From: an uncultured Pelagibacteraceae bacterium
GTDB taxonomy: Bacteria; Pseudomonadota; Alphaproteobacteria; Pelagibacterales; Pelagibacteraceae
NCBI GenBank assembly: GCA_902583075.1
Contig: CACHUN010000003.1
Location: forward strand, 62,001 to 126,000
DNA length: 64,000 bases
Reading direction: 5' to 3'
Below are positions 11,064 through 18,800 of the stretch, piece by piece; position 1 is the stretch's first letter; every line of letters starts with the position of its first letter. A model generated the notes under the pieces. That model saw nothing but the letters and a program-made list of their open reading frames with translations. It did no database searches and was not told the DNA's origin. The position numbers were made by a program, and so were the translations under genes.

Positions 11064-11873
11064 ATGTTTAAATACAATTATAAATTAAGTCTCTTATTAT
11101 TTATTATTTTAAGCACGCTATTAATTATTGAGGGTTTTTTTTACTATTATTCTTACAGGTTATCTTACTTGTGTAACGATTTATCTTTTTCAAACCAATG
11201 TAGTAATATTTTATTCGATAGGAATCTCACTGGTTTTAATCCATTAATATGGAATGAGAATAGGATTGTAGAGATATTACAAACTTTTTTGCTTGTCTAT
11301 TCGCTTTTTTATATTTTTAAAATGATTAGAAAAGTTAAGATCATAAAGCTCAACAAAGTTTTTATATATATTTTATATTTATATTTTATTTCAATATTAT
11401 ATTATTTTCTTGAAGAAATTTCTTGGGGACAGCATATTTTTCATTGGCAATCCAATGATTTTTTTCTAAAGTATAATAATCAAGGTGAAACCAATATTCA
11501 TAACATTTCAAATATTTTTGATCAACTTCCACGAACTTTACTAAGCATATGGTGTGGATTATCATTTATAGCTTATAAATATTTTTCTAATCTGAATTTA
11601 AATGAATATTTTTCTAAGTTTATTCTACCAAGCAAAAATCTAAAATATATATCTTATATATTACTTTCATTTATTTTACCTGATATGATAATTGATAAAT
11701 TAAATTTACATCCGGGCTATTTAAAACATACATATTCAATTAATTTATCAGAAATTTATGATTTTATTTCATTTAATTTTATTCGTCTCTCCGAGTATCA
11801 AGAATTGATTTTCACATTTTACATATTTAATCACTCTGTTTTTTATAATAAATATCTAGATCATAAAACTTGA
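11064..11873 (+). CDS. Multi-pass membrane protein of unknown function
   Basis: 269 residues that I cannot name. About six hydrophobic segments are visible: an N-terminal one at about 8-30, others near 75-95, 105-122, 160-175, 195-212 and a final one near 245-260. The most distinctive stretch is LEEISWGQHIFHW near residue 121, followed by a Gln-Glu-Thr-Asn and HNIS segment, a combination seen in uncharacterised bacterial membrane proteins. The paired acidic residues and histidines in and next to membrane segments suggest a buried metal or catalytic site, but this is speculation. It lies between two tRNA genes in an otherwise core region, so it may be an accessory gene. Confidence 0.6.
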   Translation: MFKYNYKLSLLLFIILSTLLIIEGFFYYYSYRLSYLCNDLSFSNQCSNILFDRNLTGFNPLIWNENRIVEILQTFLLVYSLFYIFKMIRKVKIIKLNKVFIYILYLYFISILYYFLEEISWGQHIFHWQSNDFFLKYNNQGETNIHNISNIFDQLPRTLLSIWCGLSFIAYKYFSNLNLNEYFSKFILPSKNLKYISYILLSFILPDMIIDKLNLHPGYLKHTYSINLSEIYDFISFNFIRLSEYQELIFTFYIFNHSVFYNKYLDHKT

Positions 11874-11913
11874 AAGAGTTTTAAAAAGGAAGTAAAACCA
11901 TTAAAAATTATAA

Positions 11914-11990
11914 GGGCCTGTAGCTCAGTTGGTTAGAGCAGTACACTCATAATGTATTGGTCCCAGGTTCGAGTCCTGGCGGGCCCACCA
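11914..11990 (+). tRNA. tRNA with CAU anticodon (Ile2 or elongator Met)
   Basis: Canonical cloverleaf of 77 bases with encoded CCA: acceptor GGGCCTG/CGGGCCC, D loop with TTGGTTA, anticodon loop CTCATAA, T arm CAGG-TTCGAGT-CCTG. The intact first acceptor pair and the absence of three G-C pairs flanking the anticodon exclude initiator tRNA. The TTGG bases after the anticodon stem resemble tRNA-Ile2, which is converted by TilS, but elongator Met cannot be excluded by eye. A decayed partial copy lies at 12729-12788. Confidence 0.93.
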
Positions 11991-12051
11991 GTATAATGCC
12001 ATAAACATGACAACACTTCACAAATCCTTTGTTTTAAAATACAAATTAGTT

Positions 12052-12666
12052 CTATAACTTTAATGAAACATATAATTTGGTTCCTTTAAATAATAACTTT
12101 ACATTTAAAAATTTTTCAATTTTGAATAAGTCTTTTTTGCTCCTAGAAATATTCTCAACATTAACAAATAGAATATTTTTATCGTTTTTATTTTTCTCGT
12201 AAAAATTATAGAATTTATTGTACTCTGATATATAAAATTTATTACTGTTAACTAATTTCCAATCTTTATTATATTTAGCATATTTCTTAATTGATTTAAG
12301 CCAGTCTTTTATGTTTCTTTTAATTATTATATGCTTTGTATTTTTTTCTCCTAAATATCTATTGTAATTTTCAATAGTTTTAAAGTTTATTTTTTTTCCA
12401 TTATATCTTTTAGTTAATAAAGTATTTCTATGATAATAATGAACATATCCAGGCTTATTTCTTACTTTATATTTTTTTCTAAAATAATCTTTATTTATCA
12501 CATGTATATGATTTAAAGTCAGTATATAAGACAGAATATTAGTACCAGATCTTTGAATTCCTGAAATAAAAACTCTTTTTCTTTTAAAATTAACTATATG
12601 AACAAAAATGATAAAAATTCTGACTAAAAACAGTTTTAACTTTTTAAATAAAAAAAGAAATTGCAT
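12052..12666 (-). CDS. Sulfotransferase-like protein
   Basis: 204 residues with a hydrophobic N-terminus (about 3-25). A PAPS-binding-type P-loop GIQRSGTNILSYIL lies at 36-49. A second motif, KRNIKDWLKSI around 116-126, matches the 3'-phosphate-binding strand and helix (R117, S125) of sulfotransferases. The acceptor is unknown; small carbohydrate or lipid sulfotransferases in marine bacteria are this size. It is Lys/Asn/Tyr-rich, on the strand opposite its upstream tRNA, and framed by that tRNA and a decayed tRNA fragment, which suggests acquisition by transfer. Assignment rests on the two motifs only. Confidence 0.6.
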   Translation of the reverse strand: MQFLFLFKKLKLFLVRIFIIFVHIVNFKRKRVFISGIQRSGTNILSYILTLNHIHVINKDYFRKKYKVRNKPGYVHYYHRNTLLTKRYNGKKINFKTIENYNRYLGEKNTKHIIIKRNIKDWLKSIKKYAKYNKDWKLVNSNKFYISEYNKFYNFYEKNKNDKNILFVNVENISRSKKDLFKIEKFLNVKLLFKGTKLYVSLKL

Positions 12667-12728
12667 GGCAAATTATATATTTGAATTTAAGTCTTAAATA
12701 AAAAAATGGCATTTTTTCTGTATTTGGT

Positions 12729-12788
12729 GGGTTCACTTAGTAAACTCATAATGCATTAATCCAAGGTTCGAGTCTTGCCCGGCTCACT
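12729..12788 (+). pseudogene. Decayed partial copy of the CAU tRNA
   Basis: The segment ACTCATAATGCATT and the following AAGGTTCGAGTCTTG and GGCTCACTA match the anticodon loop, T arm and 3' end of the tRNA at 11914-11990. About 17 bases of the 5' half are missing, the T stem has mismatches, and the acceptor 5' strand is gone. It cannot fold into a normal tRNA. Together with the intact gene it brackets the sulfotransferase-like gene, as an old duplication or an integration scar. Confidence 0.65.
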
Positions 12789-12790
12789 AC

Positions 12791-13381
12791 CTATTTGATA
12801 ATAAATTCTTCCAGAGACTTAAACAAATAATTTATATTACCATCATTATTTTGAATAATAGATTTAAACTCCTCTTTTTGTGTTCTTGCTAAACTTAAAC
12901 CCTCAACAATAAGATCTCTAATTAGAGGTCTTTCAGGGTTCTTAGTATAAATTCTCCAATCTATTTTAATTTCTGGATTTTTAGAGGTCTCCTCTAAAAT
13001 TGTGCTTACAATTGTATACTTGTCATTGAGTTTTTTTTCAGAAACTACATTAATTTTTGGGTCAGAGTAATCAACCAATCTACTTGAGAAACTTTTTAAG
13101 AAATAACTTTTAAATAATTTTTTGTATTTAATTCTTTGGTCTTCATTTAAATTTTTTCTATACTTACCTAAAGTATACATTCCAATACCATTAATATCCA
13201 CATTGGTTTCTGCAATATTATTCAATTTTATTATCTTTGACTCAACTGGGTCTGAACTTGATAATATTATTGAAGCTTCATTAACAATTTCAGTTATTAA
13301 TTTACTTGGCTCTTTTGCTTTTAGTGGAATTATCAGTATTAATATTAAAACAAATATTGAAGTTATTTTGATTTTCAACAT
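12791..13381 (-). CDS. mlaC: MlaC-type phospholipid-binding periplasmic protein
   Basis: Shuttles phospholipids between the outer-membrane MlaA complex and the inner-membrane Mla transporter. 196 residues with a clear Sec signal peptide (1-22, cleaved after about AKA). The mature part has the MlaC layout, including GKYRKNLNEDQRIKYKKLF, an FKSYF helix, and a DWRIY strand followed by IRDLIVEGLSLA. It lies directly downstream of mlaA on the minus strand with six bases between them. The inner-membrane MlaFED genes are not in this window. Confidence 0.85.
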   Translation of the reverse strand: MLKIKITSIFVLILILIIPLKAKEPSKLITEIVNEASIILSSSDPVESKIIKLNNIAETNVDINGIGMYTLGKYRKNLNEDQRIKYKKLFKSYFLKSFSSRLVDYSDPKINVVSEKKLNDKYTIVSTILEETSKNPEIKIDWRIYTKNPERPLIRDLIVEGLSLARTQKEEFKSIIQNNDGNINYLFKSLEEFIIK

Positions 13382-13387
13382 TAATAA

Positions 13388-14191
13388 TTATTGGGTATCT
13401 ATCTCTTCCCAATCATCATCATTCATGGTTTCTGTGGTTTCATTCAAATTTAAAATTTTTCTTTGTCTATCTTGTAAATAAAGACTTCTAACTGATGCAT
13501 AAAGATCTAGAGAATTTTTTTCTAGACTTTCAAATGCTTCTAAATTTTTTGCTCTAAAATCAACTCCAGCAGTTAATCTTGAATAATAATAGTCTGAATT
13601 TTCAAAATATTTAGTATTATTAGCTACTGTAACATTGTACCAGGCATCTCCACCAGAAAAATTTACAATAGATCCCATAGCATCTCTTACTGTTGTAGGT
13701 CCAAGAACGGGAAGGACAAAATAACACCCTTCTTTAACTCCCCATGTACCTAAAGTTTGACCATAATCTTCTTTATCTAATTTGTTAAGACCATAATAAG
13801 AGGCTACATCAAAAATACCGGCAATACCAAGCGTCGAATTAATCGAAAATCTCAAAGCATTAATTCCAGCATCTTTTAATTTTCCCTGTAAAATATTGTT
13901 AGGCACCGTTACAACATTTGAAAGATTACTCAAAGCGTTGCTGGTTCCTGACCTTATAGGTTTTGGTAAGTATTTATAACCTTTAGCAATAGGTTTGAAA
14001 AATATTTTATCTAATCCTTGGTTAAAAGCAAAAATGCCTCTGTTAACTGTCTCAAAACAATCCTTTACCTCAGTGCTTTTCTTGTTTTGCTTATTTTTTA
14101 TTTCCAAAGTATCATCTGATCCTGCAAAGACATTTACAGATACAATTTGAGAAACTAATACGACTATAAATAATATTAAAAACTTTTTCAT
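13388..14191 (-). CDS. mlaA: MlaA/VacJ outer-membrane lipid-asymmetry protein
   Basis: Removes mislocalised phospholipids from the outer leaflet of the outer membrane. 267 residues. The family core is clear: FETVNRGIFAFNQGLDK near 46, KPIAKGYKYLPKPIR near 67, SNLSNVVTVPNN, GKLKDAGINALRFSINSTLG, and YGQTLGTWGVKEG. A signal sequence ends AFA-G near residue 23, with no cysteine at the cleavage site, so unlike E. coli MlaA this protein does not look like a lipoprotein. It heads an mlaA-mlaC pair and is divergent from the amidase gene. Confidence 0.9.
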   Translation of the reverse strand: MKKFLILFIVVLVSQIVSVNVFAGSDDTLEIKNKQNKKSTEVKDCFETVNRGIFAFNQGLDKIFFKPIAKGYKYLPKPIRSGTSNALSNLSNVVTVPNNILQGKLKDAGINALRFSINSTLGIAGIFDVASYYGLNKLDKEDYGQTLGTWGVKEGCYFVLPVLGPTTVRDAMGSIVNFSGGDAWYNVTVANNTKYFENSDYYYSRLTAGVDFRAKNLEAFESLEKNSLDLYASVRSLYLQDRQRKILNLNETTETMNDDDWEEIDTQ

Positions 14192-14267
14192 TAGATCTGT
14201 TTATATTATATCTTTTACTTATTTAAAGATTTAATTGTTTAAAATAACGCCGAAAAATGTTGAAAAA

Positions 14268-14984
14268 ATGATTATTAATTACTCTCCAAATTTTGATCTT
14301 AAAAAAAGACAAAAAAATAAAATAAAGTATTTAATTTATCACTACACTGGAATGAAAAATGATAAATCTGCGATAAAAAGGTTAACCAGTCATAGTTCTA
14401 ATGTAAGTTGTCATTATTATATTACTAAGTCCGGTAAACTTATCCGTATGGTTCCAGATTTATATATTGCTTGGCATGCTGGAAAATCAATGTGGAAAAA
14501 TAATAAGTTTATAAATTATAATTCCATAGGTATTGAAATTTCAAATCCTGGTCATGAGCATGGGTATAGAAAGTTTAGCCATAAGCAGATCAAATCTTTA
14601 ATAAAGATCTCAAAATTATTAATGAAAAAATACAAAATTAATAAAAAAAATATTTTAGGACACTCAGATATTGCGCCTTTAAGGAAAATTGATCCAGGAG
14701 AAAAATTTCCTTGGAAATTTTTAAATAAAAAAAAAATTGGAATTTGGCATGATATAAATTTAAAAATGCTTAAAACCTTGAAAGGAAAAAAGTCAGAATT
14801 AAATTTACATAAATTTGTTACTTATTTAAAAAATCTTGGTTATAATATGAAATACTCCAACTCTTATGAATTAAGAAAAATTATAAAAATCTTCCAGATG
14901 AGGTTTAGACCTGAACTGATTAACGGAAAGTTAGATTTAGAATGTTACAAAATCGCAAAATCCCTTTATAATATTAAAAAATAA
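14268..14984 (+). CDS. N-acetylmuramoyl-L-alanine amidase (amidase_2 family)
   Basis: Zinc amidase that cuts the bond between MurNAc and the peptide stem. From ATG 14268 the protein has 238 residues. Zinc ligands fit H25 (YHYTG), H132 (GHSD) and D142 (KIDPG), with the Glu of IGIEIS near 90. The C-terminus (about 185-235) resembles a peptidoglycan-binding domain. The alternative TTG at 14235 adds 11 residues of no obvious value. No signal peptide is seen, so a cytoplasmic AmpD-like recycling role is as likely as an exported AmiD-like one. It is followed 37 bases later by rnpB. Confidence 0.87.
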   Translation: MIINYSPNFDLKKRQKNKIKYLIYHYTGMKNDKSAIKRLTSHSSNVSCHYYITKSGKLIRMVPDLYIAWHAGKSMWKNNKFINYNSIGIEISNPGHEHGYRKFSHKQIKSLIKISKLLMKKYKINKKNILGHSDIAPLRKIDPGEKFPWKFLNKKKIGIWHDINLKMLKTLKGKKSELNLHKFVTYLKNLGYNMKYSNSYELRKIIKIFQMRFRPELINGKLDLECYKIAKSLYNIKK

Positions 14985-15008
14985 ATAATTGAACTTTGCA
15001 GATAATTT

Positions 15009-15014
15009 TATATT
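15009..15014 (+). promoter_or_regulatory. Possible -10 element for rnpB
   Basis: TATATT lies seven bases before the proposed 5' end of the RNase P RNA (15022). No -35 hexamer sits at a standard distance: TTGAAC at 14989 leaves only 14 bases. Weak evidence, based on position alone. Confidence 0.3.
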
Positions 15015-15021
15015 GTCTTTA

Positions 15022-15379
15022 TGCCAGATAAAAGACTTATCGCTTTGATTTATCAAAGAGGAAAGTCCGGGCTCTACAAAGACACAGTGCCAGTTAAAGA
15101 CTGGCGGGGGCGACCCTAGGGATAGTGCCACAGAAAATAAACCGCCTTATCAAGGCAAGGGTGAAAAGGTGTGGTAAGAGCACACCGGCTAAGTTGGTAA
15201 CAACTAGCGCATGGAAAACCCCACTGGGAGCAAGACTGAGTAGAGATGACACAGTTAGAAATAACGAAAAGCAGTCTTTGGCTAGTCATCTGGGTTAGTT
15301 GCTTGAGCCTTAAAGTGATTTAAGGTCTAGAGAAATGATAAGTTTAAATGACAGAACCCGGCTTATATTTTATCTGGCA
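15022..15379 (+). ncRNA. rnpB: RNase P RNA (catalytic subunit, bacterial type A)
   Basis: Processes the 5' ends of tRNA precursors together with RnpA. The terminal P1 helix is formed by TGCCAGATAAAA (15022-15033) and TTTTATCTGGCA (15368-15379). Conserved cores are present: GAGGAAAGTCCGGGCTC near 15058, AGGGTGAAAAGGTG and GTAAGAGCACACCG around 15160-15188, and ACAGAACCCGGCTTA near 15351. The length of about 358 bases is normal. It lies in the gap between the amidase gene and mraZ. Confidence 0.97.
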
Positions 15380-15485
15380 AAAAAAAGTAAGACAAAATCA
15401 AAAAAAAATAATTATCTTTCAAAAATATAAAATTTGAAACAATTTGTTTGAGAACAAAGTAAGAATTAGTAGCTCATTTTATATG

Positions 15486-15528
15486 TTGACGATATAATAT
15501 AAAACCCATAATATCCCATATTATCCCA
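15486..15528 (+). promoter_or_regulatory. MraZ operator boxes overlapping the dcw promoter
   Basis: CCCA occurs at 15505-15508, 15515-15518 and 15525-15528, exactly ten bases apart. On the minus strand these read TGGGN three times with five-base spacers, the known MraZ-binding pattern. They overlap a candidate promoter with TTGACG at 15486 and TAATAT at 15509 (17-base spacing). An alternative -10, TATAAT at 15493, has no good -35. The arrangement suggests that MraZ represses its own operon, as in E. coli. Confidence 0.75.
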
Positions 15529-15547
15529 AATAGGGAAATTATGGATT

Positions 15548-16003
15548 ATGTTTTTATCTACTTTCGAAAACAAATTGGACAAAAAGGGAAGGGTGTCAGT
15601 GCCTGCTAGTTACAGAGCTTATCTCTCTAATCTAGGCTATAATGGTGTTATATGTTTTCCATCTTTTATCAATCAATCAGTAGAAGCATGGTCTCAAGAT
15701 AGGATAGAAAAAATTTCTAATTCAATAGACTCACTAAACCCTTTTGACGAAAAAAAGGATTATTTTGCAACATCAATTCTTTCCGAGAGTACAAATTTAC
15801 AATTTGATGGAGAAGGAAGGATTTTGCTTTCTCAAAAATTATTAAATCATGCAAAAATAAAAAATAGCATGTTATTTGTTGGCCAGGGGAAAACTTTCCA
15901 GATCTGGGAACCAACTGTGTTTGAAAAATTTAGGGTCACCGCAAGAAAAAAATCAAATATTAATAGGACAAGCCTTAAATGGGAGCAAAAACTTAATAAC
16001 TAA
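15548..16003 (+). CDS. mraZ: Transcriptional regulator MraZ
   Basis: DNA-binding regulator at the head of the division and cell-wall cluster, built from two AbrB-like repeats. 151 residues: the first repeat has FENKLDKKGRVSVPASYR at 6-23 and the second has LQFDGEGRILLSQKL around 88. ATG 15548 is chosen because the product begins with the family's MFLSTFEN; the ATG at 15541 is in another frame. Three candidate binding boxes lie 20-43 bases upstream. It is followed after 12 bases by ftsZ, where rsmH is usual. Confidence 0.95.
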   Translation: MFLSTFENKLDKKGRVSVPASYRAYLSNLGYNGVICFPSFINQSVEAWSQDRIEKISNSIDSLNPFDEKKDYFATSILSESTNLQFDGEGRILLSQKLLNHAKIKNSMLFVGQGKTFQIWEPTVFEKFRVTARKKSNINRTSLKWEQKLNN

Positions 16004-16015
16004 AACGGGGGATAA

Positions 16016-17476
16016 ATGACAATTAATTTTAAAACACCAGATATTAAAGAATTGAAGCCAAGAATACTAGTTCTTGGAATTGGAGGAGCAGGAGGTAATG
16101 CAATTAATGGAATGATAGAGTCAGGTTTACAAGGGGTTGAGTTTATAGCTGTAAACACTGATGCTCAAGATTTAAGACTAAGCCATGCACAAACTAAAAT
16201 TCAAATGGGATTAAATTTAACAAAAGGATTAGGTGCTGGATCAAAATTAGACATAGGTGAAGCTGCTGCTGACGAATCATTAAATGAAATTGTTAATGTT
16301 CTTCAAGGTTCTAATATGGTTTTCATAACTGCAGGAATGGGTGGTGGTACCGGAACTGGTGCTGCTCATGTTATTGCTCGTGCTGCAAAAGAATTAAATA
16401 TTTTGACGATTGGAGTTGTTACACTACCTTTCTTATATGAAGGTCCTTCAAGAATGAGAAAAGCCAATCAAGGTCTTGAGGAATTAAGAAAACATGTAGA
16501 TACTATAATTGTAGTTCCAAATCAAAATTTATTTAAAATAGCAAGTGAACAAACTACATTTGAAGAATCATTTTTGTTATCTAATGATGTATTAAAACAT
16601 GGAGTACAAAGCATCACTGATCTTATGGTAAGACCTGGTTTAATAAATTTAGATTTTGCTGATGTAGAAACAGTTATGAGTTCAATGGGTAAGGCCATGA
16701 TGGGTACTGGTCAGGCTGAAGGCGAAGGTAGAGCAGTCAAAGCTGCAGAGATGGCTATAAGCAATCCTCTTATTGATGATTACACATTAAAAGGAGCCAA
16801 AGGTTTACTAGTCAACATTACTGGTGGAAAGGATCTTAAACTTTTTGAAGTAGACGAAGCTGTTAATAAAGTAAGAGCTGAAGTAGATCCAGAAGCAGAA
16901 CTAATAATTGGAGCAATTACAGATGAGAGTCTTGATGGTTTAATGAGAGTTTCAATCGTGGCTACATCCTTGGACGGACAACAACCAGAACCAAAATCAG
17001 TAATTAATATGGTTCATAGAATACAAAATAGAAATCCAGGGTATTCTGATTTTTCTAATACAGGCTCTTCACAAGCATTTACATTCTCAAACCAAAATAG
17101 CTCAATCATAACTAATGGGGCAAATGCCCTCAAAATCGAGGAAGAAGTAAAAGCTGAAACTGAGAGCGAAGTATCGTCTAATATTAGTGGTTCAGAAGAA
17201 CTAGCAAGCACTAAAACTGTTGAGGTAGAAACAAAATCATTTGAAAATGAGTTATCTACAGTTTCTGATCATTCAATTGAAACAGATGATGGCAACATTT
17301 CTCCATCAAACGGATTAGATAACTTTAATTTTGACGAAGAAACACCAGAGCTGTTTAATTCTGATGGATCAGTTAGTGAAACAGAAGAGGATATTTCTTC
17401 AACAACGGAAACAAGCACAACAAGAGAAGAAGACGATTTAGAAATCCCAGCATTTTTGAGAAGACAAAAAAATTAA
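16016..17476 (+). CDS. ftsZ: Cell division GTPase FtsZ
   Basis: Tubulin-like GTPase that forms the division ring. 486 residues. The nucleotide-binding GGAGGN lies at 23-28 and the tubulin signature GGGTGTG at 109-115. The synergy-loop segment [15 protein letters not shown] lies near 214. After residue 330 comes a long acidic Ser/Glu/Thr-rich linker, ending in the conserved tail peptide IPAFLRRQ at 477-484 that binds FtsA and other partners. Ribosome-binding sequence GGGG precedes the ATG. Its location between mraZ and rsmH is unusual, since ftsZ normally follows ftsA, which here sits 14 kb away. Confidence 0.98.
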   Translation: MTINFKTPDIKELKPRILVLGIGGAGGNAINGMIESGLQGVEFIAVNTDAQDLRLSHAQTKIQMGLNLTKGLGAGSKLDIGEAAADESLNEIVNVLQGSNMVFITAGMGGGTGTGAAHVIARAAKELNILTIGVVTLPFLYEGPSRMRKANQGLEELRKHVDTIIVVPNQNLFKIASEQTTFEESFLLSNDVLKHGVQSITDLMVRPGLINLDFADVETVMSSMGKAMMGTGQAEGEGRAVKAAEMAISNPLIDDYTLKGAKGLLVNITGGKDLKLFEVDEAVNKVRAEVDPEAELIIGAITDESLDGLMRVSIVATSLDGQQPEPKSVINMVHRIQNRNPGYSDFSNTGSSQAFTFSNQNSSIITNGANALKIEEEVKAETESEVSSNISGSEELASTKTVEVETKSFENELSTVSDHSIETDDGNISPSNGLDNFNFDEETPELFNSDGSVSETEEDISSTTETSTTREEDDLEIPAFLRRQKN

Positions 17477-17494
17477 TGGTCTTCAATAAAATAA

Positions 17495-18490
17495 ATGAAT
17501 GCCACCATAAATCTGGAAAACAAACATTTTCCAGTTCTGCTAAATGAATTAATTAGCATTATTTCCCCTCTTTATGGTGGCACATTTATTGATTGTACTT
17601 TTGGTCAAGGTGGATATTCAAAAAAAATTCTTGAGATTAAAAAAAATAATATCATTGCATTAGATAGAGACAAAGATGTATTAAACAGCGCATCAATACT
17701 CCAAAAAAAATATAATAAAAGATTTAAATTTTATAATCTTAAATTTTCTCAAGTAGATCAAATCAAATTAAAAGATCATATAATAAAAGGAGTAATTTTT
17801 GATCTAGGGTATTCACTTAATCAAATTAAAAACCCTCAAAGAGGTTTATCATTTTCTGATAAAGGAAAGCTTAATATGAAATTGGGGATAAATGATTTTT
17901 CAGCGAATGAGATTATATCCAATATGAGTGAAAATAACCTTACTAAAGTATTTAAAGTATTTGGTGATGAAAAATATTCAAAAAAAATAGCAAGAGAAAT
18001 TGTAAAAAAAAGAAAATATAAAAGTATAAAAACTGAGGATTTAGTTCAAATTATAGATAATATTAAAAAATATCAAAAAACAAAAATACATAATTCCACT
18101 AAAGTTTTTCAGTCTTTAAGAATTTTAGTGAATAAAGAAATTAGCGAGTTAATAAATGGTTTGATTAATTCATTTAATATAATTCCTATTGGTGGGATAA
18201 TAGCGGTAGTGAGTTTTCACTCAATAGAGGATAGAATTGTCAAATTTTTTTTTAAACACTATTCTGAGCAAAGAAATACTTCAAGGTATTTACCTGAAGC
18301 AGAAGTTTCAGAAAGATGCTTTAAGTTAATTAATAAAAAACCTATTTTACCAAGTCCGAGTGAGATAAAGCAAAACCCACCATCCAGATCAGCCAAATTA
18401 AGGTATGGAATTAAAACTAATGATAATTGTGATTTTAGTGAATTTAGAGAAAAATTTAATAATTTAATTAATGTTGAGGATCTAAGATAA
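17495..18490 (+). CDS. rsmH: 16S rRNA m4C1402 methyltransferase RsmH (MraW)
   Basis: SAM-dependent enzyme that methylates N4 of C1402 in the 16S rRNA decoding centre. 331 residues. The SAM-binding motif DCTFGQGGYS lies near 33-42. The GVIFDLGYSLNQI segment is near 100. The C-terminal SFHSIEDRIVK and PSRSAKLR signatures are both present. The start fits the HFPVLLNEL opening of the family. It lies 18 bases after ftsZ and four before ftsL, as in most dcw clusters apart from the inserted ftsZ. Confidence 0.96.
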   Translation: MNATINLENKHFPVLLNELISIISPLYGGTFIDCTFGQGGYSKKILEIKKNNIIALDRDKDVLNSASILQKKYNKRFKFYNLKFSQVDQIKLKDHIIKGVIFDLGYSLNQIKNPQRGLSFSDKGKLNMKLGINDFSANEIISNMSENNLTKVFKVFGDEKYSKKIAREIVKKRKYKSIKTEDLVQIIDNIKKYQKTKIHNSTKVFQSLRILVNKEISELINGLINSFNIIPIGGIIAVVSFHSIEDRIVKFFFKHYSEQRNTSRYLPEAEVSERCFKLINKKPILPSPSEIKQNPPSRSAKLRYGIKTNDNCDFSEFREKFNNLINVEDLR

Positions 18491-18494
18491 TTTT

Positions 18495-18800
18495 ATGAAA
18501 AAATTATTTTTTTTTACACCTATAATATTTTTAATATTAGCAACAAGTTTAACCAAAAACTCAACAAAAAAACTTGATAAAGAAATTTTTCAGTTAAAAG
18601 AAAATATTAGAATATTAGAAGATCGATATGAACTAACTTTACTTGATTACAGTATTTTAACTTCACCAAAAAAATTAATGGAATATCAACAATTTTACTT
18701 TGAGAATAAATTAGTTCAAAAGAAAATAGAAAATCTTAGTAAAATTGAATTTTTTAATGATAAATTAAAAATAAATAAAATGGTTCAAATTAATGAGTGA
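18495..18800 (+). CDS. ftsL: FtsL-like cell division protein
   Basis: 101 residues with one N-terminal membrane segment (about 3-20) followed by a coiled-coil-prone periplasmic helix (about 28-60, with heptad-spaced Leu/Ile such as FQLKENIRILEDRYEL). FtsL sequences are hardly conserved, so the call depends on size, topology and position between rsmH and ftsI, which is the standard place. It would act with FtsB and FtsQ to activate FtsWI. It overlaps ftsI by eight bases. Confidence 0.8.
   Translation: MKKLFFFTPIIFLILATSLTKNSTKKLDKEIFQLKENIRILEDRYELTLLDYSILTSPKKLMEYQQFYFENKLVQKKIENLSKIEFFNDKLKINKMVQINE

Noticed and set aside
11914-11990. Initiator tRNA-fMet
   Set aside because: The first acceptor pair is intact and the three G-C pairs of the initiator anticodon stem are absent.
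12729-12788. A second functional CAU tRNA
   Set aside because: The acceptor 5' strand and D arm are missing or shortened and the T stem has mismatches, so it is a pseudogene.
15486-15498. TTGACG followed closely by TATAAT as a promoter pair
   Set aside because: Only two bases separate them, far from the 16-18 needed. TTGACG pairs better with TAATAT at 15509.
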